A stretch of 64,000 nucleotides of DNA from the NCBI RefSeq assembly GCF_030295995.1, contig NZ_AP027365.1, positions 682,001-746,000 of the forward strand. Reading direction: 5' to 3'. Below the pieces are notes generated by a model. The model did no database searches. It saw only the letters and a program-made list of their open reading frames with translations, and was not told the origin of the DNA. This stretch comes from Thalassotalea hakodatensis. Its GTDB lineage: Bacteria > Pseudomonadota > Gammaproteobacteria > Enterobacterales > Alteromonadaceae. Both the position numbers and the translations under genes were made by a program. Positions 9,490 to 18,317 of this stretch are shown here, piece after piece (position 1 is the first letter of the stretch; the number at the start of each line of letters is the position of its first letter).

Positions 9490-10084
9490 ACAAGACAAAC
9501 AAGATAAACATAAAGCACGTCAACAAAAACTAAAAGAAAAAGTAGACGCACGTATTGCCGCAGCTCAAGACGATAAAGGTTTATTATTGGTAATAACAGG
9601 CAATGGCAAAGGAAAGTCTACCTCTGGTTTTGGCATGATAACTCGTAGCGTTGGCCATGGATTAACTGCTGCTGTATGCCAATTTATTAAAGGCACTTGG
9701 GAGTGTGGAGAGCGCAATTTGTTAGAGAAATCGGGCGTACCGTTTTATGTCATGAAAACAGGCTTCACTTGGGAAACTCAAAATAAAGAAGCTGATATGG
9801 CGGCTGCTGAAAAAGTGTGGCAAGAGGCTAAAAAATTGCTAGCAGACCCTAGCATTCAAACTATTTTGCTAGATGAATTAACCTATATGCTGAGTTATCG
9901 ATACCTTGATATTGATGAAGTGCTTGATGCCATCGCTAACAGGCCTGAAGGTCAACATGTCATTGTAACAGGCAGAGCTGCACATCGCCGATTAACTGAA
10001 ATGGCTGATACTGTTTCTGAAGTGCAATCTCAAAAGCATGCCTTTGAAGCTGGAATTAAAGTACAAAAAGGGATTGATTGGTGA
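9482..10084 (+). CDS. cobO: Corrinoid ATP:cob(I)alamin adenosyltransferase (CobA/CobO type)
   Basis: A 200-residue adenosyltransferase of the CobA/CobO/BtuR family. A charged, Lys/Gln-rich N-terminal helix precedes the P-loop TGNGKGKST (39-47). Later motifs are [11 protein letters not shown] and [15 protein letters not shown], and it ends with the family tail [15 protein letters not shown]. It adds the adenosyl group to reduced corrinoids before nucleotide-loop assembly. Overlaps cobQ by 8 bases; its TGA overlaps the GTG start of btuF. Confidence 0.94.
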   Translation: MNEQDKQDKHKARQQKLKEKVDARIAAAQDDKGLLLVITGNGKGKSTSGFGMITRSVGHGLTAAVCQFIKGTWECGERNLLEKSGVPFYVMKTGFTWETQNKEADMAAAEKVWQEAKKLLADPSIQTILLDELTYMLSYRYLDIDEVLDAIANRPEGQHVIVTGRAAHRRLTEMADTVSEVQSQKHAFEAGIKVQKGIDW

Positions 10085-10923
10085 TCCTTATGGCAAAGTA
10101 TGTTTTTACATTGCTTTGGTTTATCAGTGTGGCAAGTATTGCCAATACGCTAGATAAACCGGCTCAGCGAATCATTGCGCTAGCACCTCATATTGTTGAA
10201 AACCTTTATCAAATAGGTGCAGGGGATCGTATCATCGGTACTACCGATCATGCTGATTTTCCAGAACAAGCCAAAAGTATTCCTCGTATCGGTAATTATG
10301 CCGCATTAAGCATTGAAAAAGTGCTGGCGACAAACCCTGATCTTATTATTGCTTGGAAAACGGGTAATCCAAGTGAAGATTTAGCCCGGCTAGCTTCGTT
10401 CGGTATTCCAATCGTGTATTCAAATCCGCTTGCGCTTGAAGATGTAGCACAAGAGTTAAGAGATTTAGGACAATGGACAGGTTTAACTAAAATTGCCAAT
10501 GAAAAAGCAGATGCTTACCTGGCGGATTTAGCAAAGGTTCGAGCTGATTATCAAGGCGCTGAACCGATTTCGGTTTTTTATGAACTATGGCCTAGACCGT
10601 TAACGACAATTGCAAAAAATGCGTGGTTACAACAACAAATAAAGGTGTGCGGGGCAACGAACCCTTTTGTTGATAGCAAAACAGATTACCCGCAAATAAA
10701 TATTGAGCAAGTGATTATAAAATCACCTGAAATAATTATTCAGCCAACGTCTCATGGCCATCAATCTCCAGATAAGATTGATTGGCAACAATGGTCAGAA
10801 ATACCCGCGGTAAAACATAATGCGTTTATTCACCCTAACGCCGATATGTTGTACCGCATGACATCGCGCTCTATTAAGGAATTAGCATCGCTTTGTCGGT
10901 TGATTGATAAGCATCGACAATAG
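10081..10923 (+). CDS. btuF: Periplasmic vitamin B12-binding protein
   Basis: A class III periplasmic binding protein of about 280 residues. A signal peptide (MAKYVFTLLWFISVASIANT) is followed by RIIALAPHIVENLYQIGAGD and NPDLIIAWKTGNP, the usual BtuF/FhuD layout with two lobes joined by a helix. Three starts are possible: TTG 10078, GTG 10081 and ATG 10090. GTG 10081 is chosen because AAGGGA (10068-10073) stands 7 bases before it and it overlaps the cobO stop as GTGA, like the other joints of this operon. It should hand corrinoids to BtuCD. The next gene, beyond a second riboswitch, is the outer-membrane receptor. Confidence 0.88.
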   Translation: MILMAKYVFTLLWFISVASIANTLDKPAQRIIALAPHIVENLYQIGAGDRIIGTTDHADFPEQAKSIPRIGNYAALSIEKVLATNPDLIIAWKTGNPSEDLARLASFGIPIVYSNPLALEDVAQELRDLGQWTGLTKIANEKADAYLADLAKVRADYQGAEPISVFYELWPRPLTTIAKNAWLQQQIKVCGATNPFVDSKTDYPQINIEQVIIKSPEIIIQPTSHGHQSPDKIDWQQWSEIPAVKHNAFIHPNADMLYRMTSRSIKELASLCRLIDKHRQ

Positions 10924-11001
10924 TTTTAATGGAATTACTACGCAATTGTTGGGTATTCGACAGTTGCTTTCGAACCTCTGACGTTGTCGTCAGAATAATA
11001 C

Positions 11002-11137
11002 AAATTTAGGCACTTAGTCACAAACTGAGTAACAAGGGAAACAAGTGAAACTCTTGTGCTGCCCCCGCAACGGTAAATTGACGATACAAAGTACTCTTAC
11101 TTTTATTGTCAAGAAGCCCGGAGACCGGCCTAAATTT
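11002..11137 (+). promoter_or_regulatory. Cobalamin riboswitch upstream of btuB
   Basis: A perfect 10-bp P1 stem, AAATTTAGGC (11002-11011) with GCCTAAATTT (11128-11137), encloses the aptamer core with GTGAAACTC, GCTGCCCCCGCAACGGTAA and the B12 box AAGCCCGGAGACCGGCC (11114-11130). It ends 46 bases before the btuB ATG, so ligand binding probably acts on translation start. It is clearly diverged from the riboswitch at 2866. Confidence 0.95.
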
Positions 11138-11183
11138 TTAACTTAGTTTTACTTGTGCGGTGGGCGCAGGTGGCGAGGAAAAC

Positions 11184-13028
11184 ATGAAACATAAACTTAT
11201 CGCAGCTTCAGTATCAGCTGCACTTTCACTCTCATCAACATCGTTTGCAGAAACGTCTGGCTATCAAACAGATGAACAAATTTTAGTAACAGCAAACCGT
11301 GTGGCTACTAAAGCTGAAGATGTATTGGTTTCACAGGTGGTGATAACCCGAGCTGAGATTGAAAAAATTCAGGCTAAATCTGTGTTGGACTTATTAGCGA
11401 CGGTATCAGGTATTGATATTTCAGCTAATGGTGGCAAAGGCCAGAACTCTTCTGTGTATATGCGTGGTAGTAATTCGGATCACACCTTAGTGCTATTAAA
11501 CGGCGTACGAATTGGTTCAGCAACTTTAGGATCAACTAATTTAAATGAAATTGCCCCTGAATTAATCGAACGTATTGAAGTAATAAAAGGTCCTCGTGCT
11601 GCACTTTGGGGCTCAGATGCCATTGGTGGCGTGATACAAATTTTCACGCGTAAAGTGAATGGCGGTGACCACTTTGCCAATGCAACTTTCGGTAGTGATA
11701 ACTACCAAAAATACAGCGCAGGTATTGGCATCGAACACGGTGATGGCTCTACCAGTATTAGTGTGAGCCATGAAGAAAGTGATGGTTTTGATGTCAAAGA
11801 TGACAGCGAAACAGATGACGATGGTTTCAGTTATGACTCAATCGCCATAAATGGCCAACAACAAGTGAGCAAAGCTTTGGCTTTAACTTGGCTCGCACAA
11901 GTTGAACAAGGTGAAACAGAATACGATAGTAGTTACCAAAACAAGTCAGATGTTAACAACTACGTATGGAATCTTGGTGCTGTTTATTCTTCAAAAATCA
12001 ATGGGTATAAAAACAAGACTCAACTATCTGTAGGCCAAAGTCGAACATCTAATATTAATTATGGAAACTCTTTTACAAAACAAGATGGCAGTGTTTTTGA
12101 TACCCGTCGTAGTCAGTTTTCATTGATAAATCATACTGAACTTACCCGTCACTGGAAGTTAAATATTGGTGCTGATTTATATGATGAAAGTGTGCGTGGT
12201 ACAAGTGAATTTAATGAGAATCAACGCGATATATCAGGTTATTTTGCTCATACTGTCTATAATCAAGATGCGTTTACTTATGAACTAGCTGCTCGTTATG
12301 ATGATGTTGAAGATGTTGATTCTGAAACCACTTATAATGCCAGTGTAGGTTATCAAATAAGTGAAGCTACGCGTATGGTTTTATCAACAGGAACGGGTTT
12401 TAAAGCACCAACCTTTAATGATTTATACTACCCATTAAATTGGGGGTCTATGGGTAATGAAAACTTAGTATCAGAAACATCTGACTCAGTCGAGTTTAAT
12501 ATAATCAGCCAATTTGGCAGTGTAGCTGCTTCTTTCAATCTACACCAAACAGATGTTGAAAATTTAATACTGTGGGATGGTGCGATAAATAATGACGGCA
12601 TAAAAATGCCAGGTAACGTTGATAAAGTTGAAATTCAAGGTGCTGAATTAGGTTTGAGTTACCCAGCAAGCCACGGTACACACGAATTTAATGTGAGTTA
12701 TGTAGAAGCTGAAGATGTTGCTACAAATGAGCAACTTATTCGTCGAGCTAAAGAATTTGCCAATTATAAATTCAGTACTGATATTGCTGACGCAGATGTT
12801 TACCTTGAATGGCAATATAAAGGTAAAAGATACGATAATGTATGGGGTGTGGGCAAAGTTAAACTAGATAGCTATCAATTGATTAACATAGGTACTAGTT
12901 ATGCTGTCACAGATAAGTTTAACGTTGAAGCGAAAATAAACAATGCGTTTAATGAGCAATACAACACGATAAACGGTTATTTCTCTCAAGAGAGAAAGGT
13001 ATATTTAGGGATTAGTTATCAGAATTAA
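11184..13028 (+). CDS. btuB: TonB-dependent vitamin B12 outer-membrane receptor
   Basis: A 614-residue receptor of BtuB size. A signal peptide (MKHKLIAASVSAALSLSSTS) precedes a TonB box region (EQILVTANR), the plug domain with VYMRGSNSDHTLVLLNGVRI and IERIEVIKGPRAALWGSDAI, and a barrel that ends in the aromatic strand VYLGISYQN. An upstream in-frame GTG (11160) exists, but ATG 11184 has GAGGAA just before it and begins the signal peptide directly. The riboswitch in its leader and the btuF gene upstream fix the substrate as a corrinoid. Transcribed apart from the cob operon, with its own leader. Confidence 0.93.
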   Translation: MKHKLIAASVSAALSLSSTSFAETSGYQTDEQILVTANRVATKAEDVLVSQVVITRAEIEKIQAKSVLDLLATVSGIDISANGGKGQNSSVYMRGSNSDHTLVLLNGVRIGSATLGSTNLNEIAPELIERIEVIKGPRAALWGSDAIGGVIQIFTRKVNGGDHFANATFGSDNYQKYSAGIGIEHGDGSTSISVSHEESDGFDVKDDSETDDDGFSYDSIAINGQQQVSKALALTWLAQVEQGETEYDSSYQNKSDVNNYVWNLGAVYSSKINGYKNKTQLSVGQSRTSNINYGNSFTKQDGSVFDTRRSQFSLINHTELTRHWKLNIGADLYDESVRGTSEFNENQRDISGYFAHTVYNQDAFTYELAARYDDVEDVDSETTYNASVGYQISEATRMVLSTGTGFKAPTFNDLYYPLNWGSMGNENLVSETSDSVEFNIISQFGSVAASFNLHQTDVENLILWDGAINNDGIKMPGNVDKVEIQGAELGLSYPASHGTHEFNVSYVEAEDVATNEQLIRRAKEFANYKFSTDIADADVYLEWQYKGKRYDNVWGVGKVKLDSYQLINIGTSYAVTDKFNVEAKINNAFNEQYNTINGYFSQERKVYLGISYQN

Positions 13029-13082
13029 TTAATATCTGTTTTTTACAGGTTTAGTTTTTACTGAATAACACCATGAAGTATG

Positions 13083-13114
13083 AAAATGCCAGCTTGCTTT
13101 AACGCTGGCATTTT
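13083..13114 (+). terminator. Rho-independent terminator after btuB
   Basis: Inverted repeat AAAATGCCAGC ... GCTGGCATTTT with a 10-base loop, 55 bases after the btuB stop, ending in a T-run. Confidence 0.8.
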
Positions 13115-13244
13115 AGTGAAAAAGGGTCAAAAACAACAGATATGGAGTGCAGCCTAATTAATGTAACTTTATGTTCTTGTTAAGGTTAAAGGCTAGTGAT
13201 ATGCTCAAAGCTATGATGCTCTACTGACCTAAGAAAGATAAAAA

Positions 13245-14462
13245 ATGAGCAAAGAAATTATCATCAAAACCGTATCACCGCTTTATATCCCGTTAAGTGT
13301 CACCATTGGGGTTGATCAATCTAGCACTCAGTACCTTGAACTTATCCAAGGCATTGCAGCGAGTAATGAACATTGCCGTGCGTTTAACCAACCAGATGTT
13401 GAGCACGACTATAATACTATTGATAGCGATGCCAGAGATATTAGAATATTAACTTGGCACAATGCGTCAATTTCACCTGTTGTGCTGCATGTATTTCCCA
13501 ATAATGTTGCTATTGCTGAACTTGATATGGCATTCGATGCATCGTTAACTGCTGAACAAATTTCTGAGCAATGCCAAGCACAAACTAAGCTTGAGATAGA
13601 CAACGTTTATCAAACCTTTTTAGCTGAACTTAAGCATTTAATCCCCAACGATAAAAACAAAATGTTGCGTTTAAATGCTATGCCTGAAAAAGCGGATATT
13701 CATTGGATTGCCCGCTTTTTAATGCTGGAAAATGCGCAACTTAAAAACACCACTATTCAACAACTCATTAGAACGTGGTTGAAAGATACCCAAACACCAC
13801 AAGACGCTGAAGCGATCATTCGTGGTGAGCGAAACTATTCCATTACTTGGCTGCAATACATCATTGTTGATGGCAGTAAAACGCATGAAGATTTGCGAGT
13901 CAATACGATGGTGCTTGCGCAGTATTATTACACTGCCCAAGAAAATTGTAATCAGCTACTTAAGCAGGCGATTGATAGTGCTTACAACGCTAATAATTTA
14001 GCAAAAACTCAAGAGAAACTTTCTTTCGCACGGGTCGTCACTCGGTTGCATTTAATTGATTTGCATGAGCATAAGAAGTTTTTAAATCGCTTTAAGCGCA
14101 AGCTTTTAGACGACATTTTAGCAAGTTGGGACTTTAACGAAGTTGCAGCTAACGGCCAACGTATGATTGAAATTTGTTCGGCAAGATTGGAAGAATCAGA
14201 TAATAAACGGCGAGAACGAAGCACTGTGATGACGGATTTACTGCTGGTGACGTTAAGTTTTTTTGCTGTGTTTGAATTGTCTTTATATTTAACCGAGTTT
14301 AGCCGAGAAATGATGTCGCGACCTGCGCTTGATTATAACGATGACAACCGTTCGTTTTTCTTAGAATTTATTGCTGAAATTGATGCAGATATTATGTTTT
14401 CGTTTGGCTTTGGTTTAACGTTCGCGTTGGTTATTCTTTATAAAGTGATGAAAGGAAAATAA
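13245..14462 (+). CDS. Unknown protein with a helical cytoplasmic part and two C-terminal membrane helices
   Basis: I do not recognise this 405-residue protein. The first ~130 residues look mixed alpha/beta (for example VVLHVFPNNVAIAELDMAF). Residues about 130-320 are predicted mostly helical and rich in charged residues. Two hydrophobic helices follow near the end (about 325-345, TDLLLVTLSFFAVFELSLYL, and about 382-400, FSFGFGLTFALVILYKVM), separated by an acidic loop. The layout, a large soluble part with a hairpin anchor at the C-terminus, resembles other anchored helical proteins but no domain can be named. It is followed after 1 base by a periplasmic binding-like protein and then a small membrane protein, so the three probably work together. 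Confidence 0.75.
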   Translation: MSKEIIIKTVSPLYIPLSVTIGVDQSSTQYLELIQGIAASNEHCRAFNQPDVEHDYNTIDSDARDIRILTWHNASISPVVLHVFPNNVAIAELDMAFDASLTAEQISEQCQAQTKLEIDNVYQTFLAELKHLIPNDKNKMLRLNAMPEKADIHWIARFLMLENAQLKNTTIQQLIRTWLKDTQTPQDAEAIIRGERNYSITWLQYIIVDGSKTHEDLRVNTMVLAQYYYTAQENCNQLLKQAIDSAYNANNLAKTQEKLSFARVVTRLHLIDLHEHKKFLNRFKRKLLDDILASWDFNEVAANGQRMIEICSARLEESDNKRRERSTVMTDLLLVTLSFFAVFELSLYLTEFSREMMSRPALDYNDDNRSFFLEFIAEIDADIMFSFGFGLTFALVILYKVMKGK

Positions 14463-14463
14463 C

Positions 14464-15435
14464 ATGCGTTACGTTTGCTTAATGTGTACGGTTCTATTTT
14501 GGCATACAGCCAGCGCTGATAAAGTTACGATAACCACCGCGCCATGGCAACCTTATGTTAGCCATGAACATGCGGGTTCTGCCGTGGCCTTATTAGAGCA
14601 AGTGTTTAGTCAAAATAACACCGAGATAACTTGGCTAAGACAAAACTACGATTTAGCATTTCAACAAATCTCTCGGAAAGAAAAGTTAGCGTCTTTTCCA
14701 TATTTTAAAACCGCTGAACGTGCGAAAAAAGTGCTTTATTCGGCACCTATTTTTCAAGTAACAAGTCATATTTATTTTAATCGACAATATAGCCAGCAAA
14801 TTGAACAAGCAGAATTATCAAAATACCGTATAGGTAAAGTAGCTGGTTATAGTTATGGTGAAAATATTGATAAGCTCGTTGAAAAAGCTAAAATTTTCAA
14901 TAGCGAAGATGCTGCACTCCAAGCCTTACTCGAAGGTGATATCGACTATCTGCCAATGACAGAAAGTGTGATGAATTACATTTTAAATAATCAATTTAAG
15001 CAGCAAAAATTATTGATAAAGCCACTTGAGGATATTCGCGATACAAAGAGTTTACATCTCATTGCTGCGGATAATAAGCAAGGACGTGCGCTAGTGAAAA
15101 CATTAAATGAGTTACTTGAACAAGTGGTTGATTTAAAAAGCTTTGTGTTATCTCCTGAACAGCTTACCATTGAACCGGATATTGCAAAACTAATTACCTC
15201 TGAAGGTTACCCCGCCATTTTAGCCCAAACCGATTTAACGGAAAATGCGGCTTTTTATACCTTAGCACAAGGTACAAAAGTGTTAGTCATCGAATGGAGT
15301 GATGTATTGTTAAAGCCTTCTAAAAGTGATCGAATTTATAAAAACATGATGGATGTAAGTAAGGTTGTCATTTTAAATGGCCCGTTAGTAGGTAAAGAAG
15401 TGTACGTAAGAAATATGCATATAGAGTTAATTTAA
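14464..15435 (+). CDS. Periplasmic solute-binding-like protein (SBP_bac_3 type) with C-terminal extension
   Basis: A 323-residue protein with a signal peptide (MRYVCLMCTVLFWHTASA). It then shows the fold pattern of family 3 solute-binding proteins: TITTAPWQPYV, the helix AVALLEQVF, FPYFKTAERAKKVLYSAPIF and YRIGKVAGYSYG. The last ~80 residues (from about 245) lie beyond the usual binding domain and look like a small beta-rich module. No amino-acid transporter genes are near, so it may be a sensor rather than a transporter component. AAAGGAAA sits before the ATG. Its stop overlaps the ATG of the next gene by one base. Confidence 0.78.
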   Translation: MRYVCLMCTVLFWHTASADKVTITTAPWQPYVSHEHAGSAVALLEQVFSQNNTEITWLRQNYDLAFQQISRKEKLASFPYFKTAERAKKVLYSAPIFQVTSHIYFNRQYSQQIEQAELSKYRIGKVAGYSYGENIDKLVEKAKIFNSEDAALQALLEGDIDYLPMTESVMNYILNNQFKQQKLLIKPLEDIRDTKSLHLIAADNKQGRALVKTLNELLEQVVDLKSFVLSPEQLTIEPDIAKLITSEGYPAILAQTDLTENAAFYTLAQGTKVLVIEWSDVLLKPSKSDRIYKNMMDVSKVVILNGPLVGKEVYVRNMHIELI

Positions 15436-15989
15436 TGTTGGTCTTAATAGGCTGGATAGGCACAGCAATATATTTGATTAATCATGCTTATATTTCATTT
15501 GTACGACAGTGGAAACCAAGTATCTACTACGGTGGTAACTTGATTGCCGCGACAGTGCTAGTGATGAGTTCACTGGCGGTCAATTCTTATCAAGCAGTGT
15601 TTATCAATGCTTTTTGGGCGATGGTGAGTTTAGCTATTTTACGTGGCTGGCCAATCAATAAAATACCGGCAAGTACCCGTATTTTTTATTTAGGTTTGTT
15701 AGTTTTTATCAGTTATTTCTGTTATCTATATTTTGCTAACGGTGTGATAAATATTGCTTTACTTGGTTGGTCTTCAGCATACGCTTTTACCGCAGGATAT
15801 TTACTTTTTTGCTGTAAAAAACTGAATCACCTTGCTTACTTATTGCTGAATGCTTATGCCGCAATTGTTCTGTTACCTCAGCTCTGGCAGGATCAAAACT
15901 TACCAGTTTTTGCACTTGAAATTGCTTGGGCGATTATTTCAATCGTTGGAGCTATAAAGCGCGTAAGAGAACCGCACTTAATGGATTAG
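15435..15989 (+). CDS. Small membrane protein with two CBU_0592-like halves
   Basis: A 184-residue integral membrane protein. The opening LVLIGWIGTAIYLINHAYIS, then NLIAATVLVMSSLAVNSYQA and NAFWAMVSLAILRGW, resemble the CBU_0592-like membrane domain. The second half (YAFTAGYLLFCCKKLNHLAY ... LEIAWAIISIVGAIKR) repeats the same plan, so it looks like an internal duplication with six or more helices. Third gene of the operon that starts at 13245. Function unknown. Confidence 0.75.
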   Translation: MLVLIGWIGTAIYLINHAYISFVRQWKPSIYYGGNLIAATVLVMSSLAVNSYQAVFINAFWAMVSLAILRGWPINKIPASTRIFYLGLLVFISYFCYLYFANGVINIALLGWSSAYAFTAGYLLFCCKKLNHLAYLLLNAYAAIVLLPQLWQDQNLPVFALEIAWAIISIVGAIKRVREPHLMD

Positions 15990-16027
15990 TCCGTCAATCG
16001 TCATTCATAAAATAGCCGCTAAAAAAT

Positions 16028-16050
16028 AAACGCGAAAGATCAACAGACCT
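16028..16050 (+). repeat. Partial copy of a dispersed palindromic repeat
   Basis: AAACGCGAAAGATCAACAGA and a few more bases match one arm of the repeats at 40095-40156 and 60012-60069. The rest of the 15990-16269 gap shows no gene, only AT-rich sequence that leads into phoH. Confidence 0.55.
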
Positions 16051-16269
16051 TAGCTGAAGCTAGACTTATTAAAAAAGTACACAAACGGCTTACATTGGTA
16101 CTTGCAACAAGACTCAGAAGCTGTCAAAGTGAAATTGCTTCATACATTTTGATGGCGTGAGGAGGGTCAAACTTCAACGGACTTGTTGATCACATTGACA
16201 GCGTTGTTTAGTGGTTAGTTGCCAATTTGATTGACACAGGTTTTTCATTTTTTGAGGAAATTTGTGTAT

Positions 16270-17649
16270 ATGACTGAAGAAAAAACTATCTATATATTAG
16301 ACACTAATATATTACTGCACGAGCCCTTCGCTTTTCTATCTTTCCAAGAACACGACGTAATTGTTCCCATGACCGTACTTGAAGAACTCGACTCTATTAA
16401 AGATCGTAACAAAGACGTTAGCCGGGATGCTCGAGTTGCTATCAGAGCACTAGAAGATTGTTTAGTAAACGCAACGCCAGAAGAAGTACTTGCTGGTGTT
16501 CCAATACCCACGCAACAAGATGGTAGCAAGGTTGGTAGGCTGTCTATTTTTAATGATTACACGTTAGAACAAACTGCTGGTAAGCTGTCCTTTAATGAAA
16601 ATGATAATCGTATTATTAATACAGCATTACACATTCAAGGTACTCGTAAAACGCGTAAAGTTGTGCTTGTTACTAAAGATATTAATATGCGCCTTAAGGC
16701 AAAAGGGGCAGGCCTTAAACATGTTGAAGATTATCGAACTGACCAATTAATTGATGATATTCAATTTCTTACTAAAGGTTATCACAAATTTTCAGGAGAC
16801 TTTTGGCAACAAGTTAAAAATTGCGAGAGTGAATCTGAAGGGCGAAATACCACTCACTATGTTGAAAAGTCGGTATTTCCGAACGCTTACATGAATGAAT
16901 ATTTGCTTGATGAAGGCGAACATTTTGCGGGTAAAGTTGTAGGCTGGGATGAACAAAAACTAGCGATAGCTGATTTAAGTCGAGAACGACTGATGTCAAA
17001 GCAAGCGTGGGGAATATCGCCAAAAAATATTTATCAAGGCATGGCAATGGATGCATTACTTGATCCTTCGATAGATTTAGTCATTTTAACTGGGCCTGCA
17101 GGTTGTGGTAAAACCTTACTTGCATTAGCGTCAGCTTTAGAGTTGGTGATTGAACGCGGCATGTATGACAAGGTTATTGTCACCCGAAGTACGCCTGAAA
17201 TAGCCGAGTCTATCGGTTTTTTGCCGGGCACGGAAGAAGAAAAAATGGCGCCTTGGTTAGCGGCGATTACCGATTCATTGGAAGTCTTGCATAAACAAGA
17301 TGAAAACATGGAAAGTAGCTTAAACTACATTATGGATAAAGCGAATATTCAGTTTAAATCTGTTAATTTTATGCGCGGCAGAAGCATACAAAATGCCTTT
17401 GTCATTTTAGATGAATGTCAAAATTTAACCGCATCGCAATTAAAAACCATCATTACTCGCTGTGGTGAAGGCACAAAATTAGTATGCTCTGGTAATTTAG
17501 CGCAAATAGACAGTAATTATTTAAGCGCATTAACTTCAGGATTAACTTACATTGTTGAACGTTTTAAAGATTTTCCAGGTAGCACTACGGTGAATTTAAA
17601 TGGTGTAGTTCGTTCGCGATTAGCATCATTTGCGGAAGAAAATTTATAA
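16270..17649 (+). CDS. PIN-domain / PhoH-family ATPase
   Basis: A 459-residue two-domain protein. The N-terminal PIN-like nuclease domain has IYILDTNILLHEP, VLEELDSIK and LVTKDINMRLKAKG; the Asp residues of these motifs are the metal ligands. The C-terminal PhoH ATPase has Walker A GPAGCGKT (275-282) and Walker B VILDECQN (378-385). Such PIN-PhoH proteins act in RNA unwinding and cleavage. Start ATG 16270 is preferred over an upstream TTG (16231), because the PIN domain starts at once after it and GAGGA lies 11 bases before. Single gene, closed by a long hairpin. Confidence 0.92.
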   Translation: MTEEKTIYILDTNILLHEPFAFLSFQEHDVIVPMTVLEELDSIKDRNKDVSRDARVAIRALEDCLVNATPEEVLAGVPIPTQQDGSKVGRLSIFNDYTLEQTAGKLSFNENDNRIINTALHIQGTRKTRKVVLVTKDINMRLKAKGAGLKHVEDYRTDQLIDDIQFLTKGYHKFSGDFWQQVKNCESESEGRNTTHYVEKSVFPNAYMNEYLLDEGEHFAGKVVGWDEQKLAIADLSRERLMSKQAWGISPKNIYQGMAMDALLDPSIDLVILTGPAGCGKTLLALASALELVIERGMYDKVIVTRSTPEIAESIGFLPGTEEEKMAPWLAAITDSLEVLHKQDENMESSLNYIMDKANIQFKSVNFMRGRSIQNAFVILDECQNLTASQLKTIITRCGEGTKLVCSGNLAQIDSNYLSALTSGLTYIVERFKDFPGSTTVNLNGVVRSRLASFAEENL

Positions 17650-17660
17650 AACCGAGAAGA

Positions 17661-17720
17661 TGAACAGTGAAAGGGGCTAGCTTGCTTACTTTCTAGCGAG
17701 TAACCCCTTTGTTTGTTCAT
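17661..17720 (+). terminator. Long hairpin after the PhoH gene
   Basis: TGAACAGTGAAAGGGG pairs with CCCCTTTGTTTGTTCA with few mismatches, with a further CTAG-containing inner stem. A likely terminator. Confidence 0.7.
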
Positions 17721-17792
17721 TTCAGCTTTATTAGCACTAAAGTCGTATCAGTATATTGATCAACCATGACAACTGTGTAATCATTTCGTTAA

Positions 17793-18197
17793 TTGAATTA
17801 CTTGGTTTATGTACTGGTGTCGACTAATTTCGTTAAAACATTATTGATATTGACGGTCTGTTTGTCCTTTTTAGGTCAAGTGATGGCGTCTACAGTAATG
17901 TCTTATCATATGATTAATATGAAAACGAGCCAGTCACAAACTCATAACATGGATATGATGGATCATAGTCATCATCAAATGGCGACTCAGTCAGCTGAAC
18001 ATCATGAAAACATGGATGATAGCTGTTGTGAGCAATCTTGCAGCTGTTTTAGTGGTAGTTGCTCTAATATTGCCGTGGCATTATTTTCAACGATGCAAAC
18101 ACGACAACTTGATTTATCAGTAAAAATCATTTCTGTTCCACAAACTGAGCAAAGCCAAACGCTTCCTTCTTTATATCGACCTCCGATATTTGCCTAA
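17793..18197 (+). CDS. His/Met/Cys-rich secreted small protein, probably copper-related
   Basis: A small protein of up to 134 residues. A hydrophobic signal segment (FVKTLLILTVCLSFLGQVMA) is followed by a stretch dense in Met and His (MDMMDHSHHQMATQSAEHHE) and then CCEQSCSCFSGSCS. Such composition suits binding of copper or silver in the periplasm, and the gene sits just before a CusCBA-like efflux set. There is no ATG at the start: TTG 17793 and GTG 17817 are both possible and neither has a clear ribosome-binding site, so the exact N-terminus is open. No named family is recognised. Confidence 0.7.
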   Translation: MNYLVYVLVSTNFVKTLLILTVCLSFLGQVMASTVMSYHMINMKTSQSQTHNMDMMDHSHHQMATQSAEHHENMDDSCCEQSCSCFSGSCSNIAVALFSTMQTRQLDLSVKIISVPQTEQSQTLPSLYRPPIFA

Positions 18198-18317
18198 TAC
18201 AGGGTTAGTGCGCCCGCATTTTACTAAATGCAAAGTTAAACGCACTGTTTATCACGTTCCTGTTAATTCATTTAGCGTCTAGCGCTAAATAAACATCCAG
18301 CATTGACTGGAGGCAAA

